NCBI RefSeq assembly: GCF_907164915.1
Contig: NC_061870.1
Location: 2,563,273-2,627,272 of the forward strand
From: Impatiens glandulifera
Lineage: Eukaryota; Streptophyta; Magnoliopsida; Ericales; Balsaminaceae
Length of the DNA stretch: 64,000 nt
Reading direction: 5' to 3'
The notes below the pieces were generated by a model. The model did not search any database and had not been told where the DNA came from. It worked only from the letters and a program-made list of their open reading frames with translations. The position numbers and the translations under genes are program-made. Positions 58,090 through 64,000 of the stretch are shown here, piece by piece (the first letter of the stretch is position 1; each line of letters begins with the position of its first letter).

Positions 58090-60098
58090 TATATATTAAG
58101 ATAAAATATTTATTATTTTTTAACCTTTATAATTTAGTATGCACTATTATATTTTTTAATTCAAATAAATTTTAAAAATATAAAAAACTAGTTTTTTTTA
58201 TTTACATTATTAAAATATGTTTAATGAAGATTTGATATTGTCAAGACTATTTTTTTATAATTAATGGAGATAAATTGTTATCAAATATTTATTTAGAATT
58301 TTTGTTGTATTATTTTTTAAACTTATATTCTAATTAAATTCATAAAATAATATAATAAATAAATATATATATATATTAACAAATATTAAGACTTTTAAAC
58401 CGTAATGTAGTTACAAGTATATGCTAGTATATTTATTAATTAAAATAAAATATTGAAAATATATATTATATACGATGAAAGAGAATATTTGAAGTTGAAA
58501 AAATGAAAGAATGTAAGGAAATAAAAAATAGAAGAGAGAAAGTTGTTTAATTTTTTCAACCAATTAACACGTCATTCCCTTCCTTAAGTTCCCTCAAATC
58601 TTCTCTCATATGTATATATAATTTTTTTTTATAAAAGTAAGTTAAAAATAAATATTAATTTAATTTTAAAAAGCTAAATAGGATTATTTCTATGCATTAT
58701 CTTAGAAATTTAATTTAAATATAAGTTTAAAGAAGTTTACTTTGTCAATAATTATATATAATTATAAATTAAAATATTAACCTATTATATCGATAAAATT
58801 TAAATTAAATTTAGTTTCATAATTTTATATATATTTAGTTTATAAATAATACTAAAAATAATATTAAATTTTATTAATATTTTTTTCTTTCACTAATTTA
58901 ATAGACTAATTCATCACTAATTATTTTATAAAATAAAATTTAAAATAATAAAAAAATCTAGTTTATAAGTTTATATTTATATATAACAAATGTCTTATAC
59001 AAAGTAATTTGTTATGTGAATCACAATTATATAAAGATTTTAAATATTTTTTATTTAAGATTAGTTAATGTAATTATCACAATTAATGGTAAATAATTTA
59101 ATCACATTTATAAATATTATATCTAAATTTCAAATAATATAATATATATATATATATATTATATTTATTCTAATTGAAGATAAACATTTTATCATTTTAA
59201 TCAAAATTTATATTTAAATTATGTCTTTTATAAAATAATATATAAATATATATTAAGATAAACTATTTATCATTTTTATATAAACCTTTATATAATTTGG
59301 TATTCACTATTATCTTTTTAAGTGAAATAAATTCTAAAAATATGAATAATTAGTCATTTTTATTTCATTTAGATTCTTAAAATATGTTTAATGGAGATTT
59401 GATATTGTCAAGATTATTTTTTTTATTGATTAATGGAGATAAATTGTTATCAATTATTTACTTAGCATTTTATTGTATTATTTTTTTAACTTATATTTTA
59501 ATTAAATTCTTGAAATAATATAATAAATATATATATACTAATTAACATTATTAAGACTTTAAACCGTAATGAAATTAGTTATAATTACTAATATATTTAT
59601 TATTATAAAATATATAGTGATTGATTCAATAATTATATATTATTATAAATTTAAATATTAAACTATTATATCGATAAAAAACTTTAGTTTCATAATTTTA
59701 TATATATTTAGTTTATAAATAATGCTAAAAATAATATTAAATTTTATTAATATTTAATCACTAATTAAATAAAAAATTAAATAATAGACTAATTCATCTC
59801 AAATTAATTCATAAAATTAAATTTTAATTAATAACAAAAGTCTAATTTATAATTTTATATTTATATAGATAATAAACGTCATAAAAACTAGGTAATTGGT
59901 ACAGTTCATCACAATTACATAAATATTTATAATTTTTTATTTATTTTAGATTAATTTTATATTAAATAATTTAATCATATTTACAAATAATATATCTAAA
60001 TTTCAAATAATATATATATATATATATATAATATTCATATATTTTAAAGATAAACTCTCTATCATTTTAGTCAAAATTTATATCTAAATTACTTTTAT

Positions 60099-60156
<58 letters not shown>

Positions 60157-60370
60157 AAAATAAACTCGTTATCATTTTTGTGTAAACTTTTATAATTTGA
60201 TATATATATTATGATAAACTCTTTATAAATAAATTTTAAAAATATGGAAGACTAGTCATTTTTATCTCATTTACCTTCCTAAAATATTTTAATGAAGATT
60301 TGATCATTTCAATGAATATTTTCTTATTGATTAATGGAGATAAATTGTCATCAATTATTTATTTAGCATT
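58090..60370. repeat. long internal tandem repeats in the CACTA element
   Basis: The phrase 'atggagataaattgt(t/c)atca' recurs near 58264, 59434 and 60333, each time preceded by 'gaagatttgat' or 'ggagatttgat' and followed by 'tatttatttagcattt' types. At least the first two copies are similar over about 1.1 kb. This indicates duplicated kilobase-scale units, the third shortened. Confidence 0.75.
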
Positions 60371-61084
60371 TTTGTTATATTTGTTTTTGAATTTAGTTTA
60401 AACTAAATGTATTTGAAATTGTAATTTGTTTAATTATTAATAATATTTTTTGTATTTTAATTTATAAATTATAAAATAAAATAAAAATATTTTTGATTAT
60501 TAATTGATGAAAATTAAAAAAATAAATAAAAACTAATTAAGAAAGTGTGTGAAAGTATTTTTTTATTTCTAATTTATGTTTAGATAAATATTTAGGATAG
60601 TAAATAATCTGGTAATCATAAGTAATAATAAAAGCGACGAAAAAATATAAACTTTTTAGTACGAGAATATAAATATTTTTTTATAAAAAATTATTGTTTA
60701 TAAAATTTATAATTATATATTAGTTTTAATTAATATTAGTGTTTATTTTTTATAATATTTGTATTTTATAAAATAAAATAAAATTTGTAATTTTTAAATA
60801 TGAATAAAAAAATATAAGAATTTAGTTAAAAAAATGAAATGCATACAATATCTTTGAATTATATAATATATAAATTTATAAATATAATTGAAAATTATTG
60901 TATTTAATATTATGTTATTTTTAATTATATAAAACAATAAAAATATTAAGGAATTAAGGGTTATTTATTTCACTTCACCCAGTATTCCATTTTCTTCTCC
61001 ACGTTTTTACATTCCTCTTTTTGTGGAACTACAACCTACTCTAGTTGATCGAGCACTATCTAAATTCCTATTCTTTTTTGCGAA

Positions 61085-61415
61085 TGATTTACATTCCCTA
61101 TTATTTTTAGCGCTTCACCTTACTCGTACATTTGAAGAAGATAAATTCATATTCTCTTGCGCATTATTTACATTCCCTATTATTTTTTAGCGCTTTCACC
61201 TTACTCGTACATTTGAAGAAGATTTTTGCATTGCTTCATCTGGCTCCCTGGTACATTTGAAGAAGATTTCTGCATTGTAAGTATAGTAGTACATTTGAAG
61301 AAGATTTTTGCATTGCTTCATCTGGCTCCCTGGTACATTTGAAGAAGATTTCTGCATTGTAAGTATAGTACTCCATGGTACATTTGAAGAAGATTTCTGC
61401 ATTGTAAGTATAGTA
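61085..61415. repeat. tandem repeats in the CACTA right half
   Basis: 'gtacatttgaagaagatttttgcatt' is repeated five times (near 61208, 61250, 61288, 61333 and 61377), with alternating 'gcttcatctggctccctg' and 'gtaagtatagta' tails. A 'cgca..atttacattccctatt' block is duplicated just before. Apparent peptides here are repeat shadows. Confidence 0.85.
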
Positions 61416-61894
61416 TTTTTGTTTTATCGGCCAGATCCTCCATCTTGTAGATAATGATTATTTGTAAGTTTGTAAAGATGCATTTATTAAGTTGTGTTAT
61501 GGTGTATTAATAGAAGCATGAAAGAAATTTGGACGTCATTGAATATAATTAACTTTATTTATGAATTTTAGGTTATCAAAATGTGGTTGTCATTGATATA
61601 AATTTGAAAAAACTAATGAATGTTCTAAATTCATTTCCTCATTTTTCTCCATGATTTTATTTAAGTGATAGTGATCTCTTTAAGACAAGGACAAATAGAT
61701 GGAACAATAAAATTTCTTTGAGGGAAATTTACAGCGCCACATTAGCATGTTAGTATGAATTCTCTCTTCCAATTAATTTATCAAATGTAATTTATATCAA
61801 TTTATTTAATATAAGAAATATTTTACTTAGTTCTTGCTTGTTAAAAGAGAATAAAAAAGTGTAATTTGTATTTGAATCTTTTATAGGTCGGGAG

Positions 61895-62095
61895 AAGGAA
61901 GAAAATTGATGAAGAAAAGGAAGAGGGAGAAGGAAGAAAATGAAGAAGAAAAGGAGGAGGGAGAAGGAAGAAAGAAAATGAAGAAGAAAAGGAAGAGGGA
62001 GAAGGAAGAAAGAAAATGAAGAAGAAAAGGAAGAGGGAGAAGGAAGAAAATGAAGAAGAAAAGGAAGAGGGAGAAGGAAGAAAAAGAAGAGAAGT
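61895..62095. repeat. purine-only tandem repeat (GA-rich)
   Basis: About 200 bases almost without pyrimidines on the plus strand, built of 'gaagaaaaggaagagggagaa' units of about 37-45 bp. Such tracts can form triplex DNA; within the element it has no coding role. Confidence 0.9.
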
Positions 62096-62713
62096 TATTT
62101 CAAATTTTGGAATTTGATTATTTTTATTGATATAATAATGTTTATTTTGTATGACTTTAAATAATATATAATTATATTTTTAGGTAATATTATAATATAA
62201 AAATGAATTGTTAATTATATAATATTATTTTGAATGATTTTTATCATTGCCAATTGACTATTAACTACACTTATAACTATCAGCTATTTTTAAACTATAA
62301 TTAGTAATTAGAGACAGTTATTTGTGGTAAAAATATCGCATTTATATATAGCCACTATTAACTGCGGTTTTTAAACCGCAGTTAGAAACTATTACTTGCG
62401 GTAAAAATCCGCCTTTATAAGTAAACAATTTACTACGGTTTTAGGAACCACAGTTAGAGACTATTAACTGCGGTCTTATAAACCGCAGTTAGAGATTATT
62501 AACTGCGGTTTTATAAACCGCAGTTAAAAGCTAGTATCTGCGGTAAATTTACCGCCCTTAATTGTCAAAATCTCTTTAACGGCGGAACTATTAACGGCGG
62601 TTGACTACGGTAATTTTACCGCCGTAATTGTATTTTAGCAGCGGTAAATTATACAATAACGGCGGTAAAAACCGCCCTTAAATGTTACTTTTTTACTAGT
62701 GAAACATGTTAAG

Positions 62714-62910
62714 TTTTTTTTTTTGAGAACGCTGGGTTCCGCTGCTCCTATGGAGTGCGACTAATTCCCGCAGGTTAAGTACATATCCCGCAAATATACT
62801 TAACCATTTAACCAGGAGCAGAACTTGCCGCTTGACGGGCTCGAACCCAGGACCTCATGGAGGCCTAGGGGATATCCACCACTTGTTGCTGCTAGGCTAG
62901 AAGAGGGGAT
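62714..62910 (-). mobile_element. tRNA-derived SINE
   Basis: About 197 bp on the minus strand: a tRNA-like head with box B GGTTCGAGCCC (at about 62837-62847, reversed) and a box A-like 'tagcctagcagcaac', a body, and a poly(A) tail seen as a T-run (62714-62724). A 14-bp target duplication AACATGTTAAGTTT flanks it (62703-62716 and 62911-62924), overlapping the T-run at the left. It inserted next to the CACTA right end. Confidence 0.93.
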
Positions 62911-62964
62911 AACATGTTAAGTTTGACTTAGCTTGAATCAGGTTCATTAAACGTATTGGTTATT

Positions 62965-63305
62965 AGACGTAGTTAGCGTGTAGTTTAACAGATACGTAGC
63001 TAGACGTGCAGTCTAACAGATACGTAGTTAGACGTACAGTCTAACAGATACGTAGTTAGACGTGTAGTTTAACTGATACGTAGTTAGACGTGCAGTCTAA
63101 CATATACGTGGTTAGACGTGCAGTCTAACAGATACGTAGTTAGACGTGCAGTCTAACAGACGTAGTTAGACGTGCAGTCTAACAGACGTAGTTAGACGTG
63201 CAGTCTAACAGACGTAGTTAAACGTGCAGTCTAACAGATACGTAGTTAGACGTGCAGTCTAACAGATACGTAGTTAGACGTGCAGTATAACAGATGAAAG
63301 TTAGA
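62965..63305. repeat. minisatellite with 28-bp and 22-bp units
   Basis: About a dozen repeats of 'acgtagttagacgtgcagtc' plus 'taacagat'; the middle three units lack 'atacgt' and are 22 bp. Each unit contains the short inverted pair 'tagac...gtcta'. Confidence 0.92.
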
Positions 63306-63574
63306 CGTGGAGTTGTGGACCTTTAATCTGTTTATGTTAGGAAAATGTATATGATTAATGATAAATATTTCAATGAGTATGTGACAACATGAGTTATCAC
63401 TATACATATACATGTTCCTAAAAATGAAATAAACGTCCATTTTCTCTATTTTTTATTTTTAAAACAATCTTTATATTAAAAATAAAGTTAGTGATAAACA
63501 AGATAAATCATCACAAACTTACAATCATTCACCACTTTTTTCCTCACTTTAAAATTGTACTTCAATGTTCGTAT
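63306..63574. other. AT-rich flank
   Basis: No gene; continues the sequence that carries the minisatellite, possibly the same retroelement LTR. Confidence 0.4.
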
Positions 63575-64000
63575 TAGGGGTGTAAACGAGTCAAGTTGCT
63601 CGTGAGTAGCTCGGTCAAAGCTCGGCTCAAACTAGATTTGACCGAGCTTGAGTCGAGTAGCTCGAGTATAAAATCGAGCTCGAATTCGAGCTTTATATTT
63701 CTTGTTCGAGTAGCTCGCGAGTAGCTCGTTATTTATATTTATTTATATAATGTAATATATATATATAAACTAAAAAAACCCTAATAAAATTGTTTTGAAT
63801 TGAAACGACAATCAAATTTCTCTAGAATTGAACTCATGACTTTTTTGTCTCTTAAGCCGACTTTACCACTAGACTATCTTGGTGGGTTAAATGGTATATG
63901 TGATTCTGAATTTGAGAAATGAATGAGTTATATGTGTATGTGAGTTTGAATTTAAACGACAATCGCATTTTCTCTCGCCGAGACCTAACTCATTATCATT
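63575..64000. mobile_element. hAT-like repeat, truncated by the window end, with tRNA-like segment
   Basis: Starts TAGGGGTGTAAACGAGTCAA and is rich in 'gagctcg', 'gctcgagta' and 'gagtagctcg' words, a pattern common to plant hAT-type non-autonomous elements. At 63818-63880 the minus strand reads 'tagtctagtggtaaag' and 'catgagttcaattc', resembling box A and box B of a tRNA. The right terminus and TSD lie outside the window. Confidence 0.55.

Larger units (their letters stand above)
57406..62701. mobile_element. non-autonomous CACTA (EnSpm-type) DNA transposon, 5.3 kb
   Basis: Begins CACTAGTAAAAAATGTG and ends TTTTTTACTAGTG; the first 13 bases are perfect inverted repeats. The 3-bp target duplication is AAA (57403-57405, 62702-62704). 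Subterminal regions (57420-57720 and 62330-62690) carry many copies of a 'taactgcggt...accgcagtta' motif in both orientations, the kind of sites bound by CACTA transposases. No transposase (TnpA/TnpD-like) frame exists. The interior is AT-rich and repetitive. Confidence 0.93.

Noticed and set aside
61196..61402. 68-residue minus-strand frame with repeated peptide
   Set aside because: Shadow of non-coding tandem repeats within the CACTA interior.
62965..63305. CRISPR-like array of 28-bp repeats
   Set aside because: Head-to-tail minisatellite without spacers.

Overview
This is plant nuclear DNA, most likely from a eudicot. Evidence: intron-containing genes with GT-AG splice sites, a plant receptor-like kinase, plant-type RRP1/Nop52 and RPL6 sequences, plant-specific Ulp1/PMD-like and DUF7745 transposon-associated genes, plastid-derived fragments, and plant LINE, Copia, hAT, MULE, CACTA, Helitron-like and SINE elements. 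I cannot name the species. There are no operons, CRISPR arrays or other prokaryotic features.

Three loci look like ordinary intact genes: a five-exon receptor-like kinase (40001-41751, minus), the single-exon nucleolar rRNA-processing protein RRP1/Nop52 (54651-56294, minus), and a 68-residue conserved-looking double-CxxC protein (28921-29127, plus). They are unrelated in function. Almost everything else is transposon, transposon-captured gene, or decayed repeat.

Layout. 1-13185: two related, decayed Ulp1-type cysteine protease genes (530-4051 and 7893-11595, both minus) flank a frameshifted DUF7745-type gene (6307-7469, minus). These three are separated and bordered by clusters of a short dyad (CGAAG...CTTCG), with a long array at 11757-13185. 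15886-25735: a decayed L1-type LINE (minus) whose ORF1 is split by a solo LTR (20680-21972, TSD ACATT). 25755-27360: two plastid-derived scraps separated by a second, oppositely oriented solo LTR of the same family (25977-27266, TSD AAAAC). 30057-32065: an 18S rRNA pseudogene split by a hAT element (TSD GTGGAGCC) and joined to a LINE scrap. 32400-39600: AT-rich repeats and an array of about 310-bp Helitron-like units, with a hAT element and a truncated LTR retroelement inserted in it.

42179-43409 and 52113-53900: two Helitron-like elements of the same family. Between them lies a MULE-type element (43884-52044; near-perfect 9-bp TSD) that captured the ribosomal protein L6 gene, carries it in two inverted arms, and was later hit by a 5.3-kb Copia element (46130-51404). 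56762-57210: a Copia RNase H scrap. 57406-62701: a non-autonomous CACTA element (TSD AAA) with internal kilobase-scale repeats, abutted by a SINE (62714-62910, 14-bp TSD), a minisatellite and a hAT-like repeat cut by the window end.

The most informative aspects are the stratigraphy of nested insertions, many with target duplications readable directly, the inverted RPL6-carrying MULE, the dyad-bordered Ulp1/DUF7745 complex, and the tRNA-like segment repeated in every Helitron-like unit. Family names rest on recognised motifs; no database search was run.
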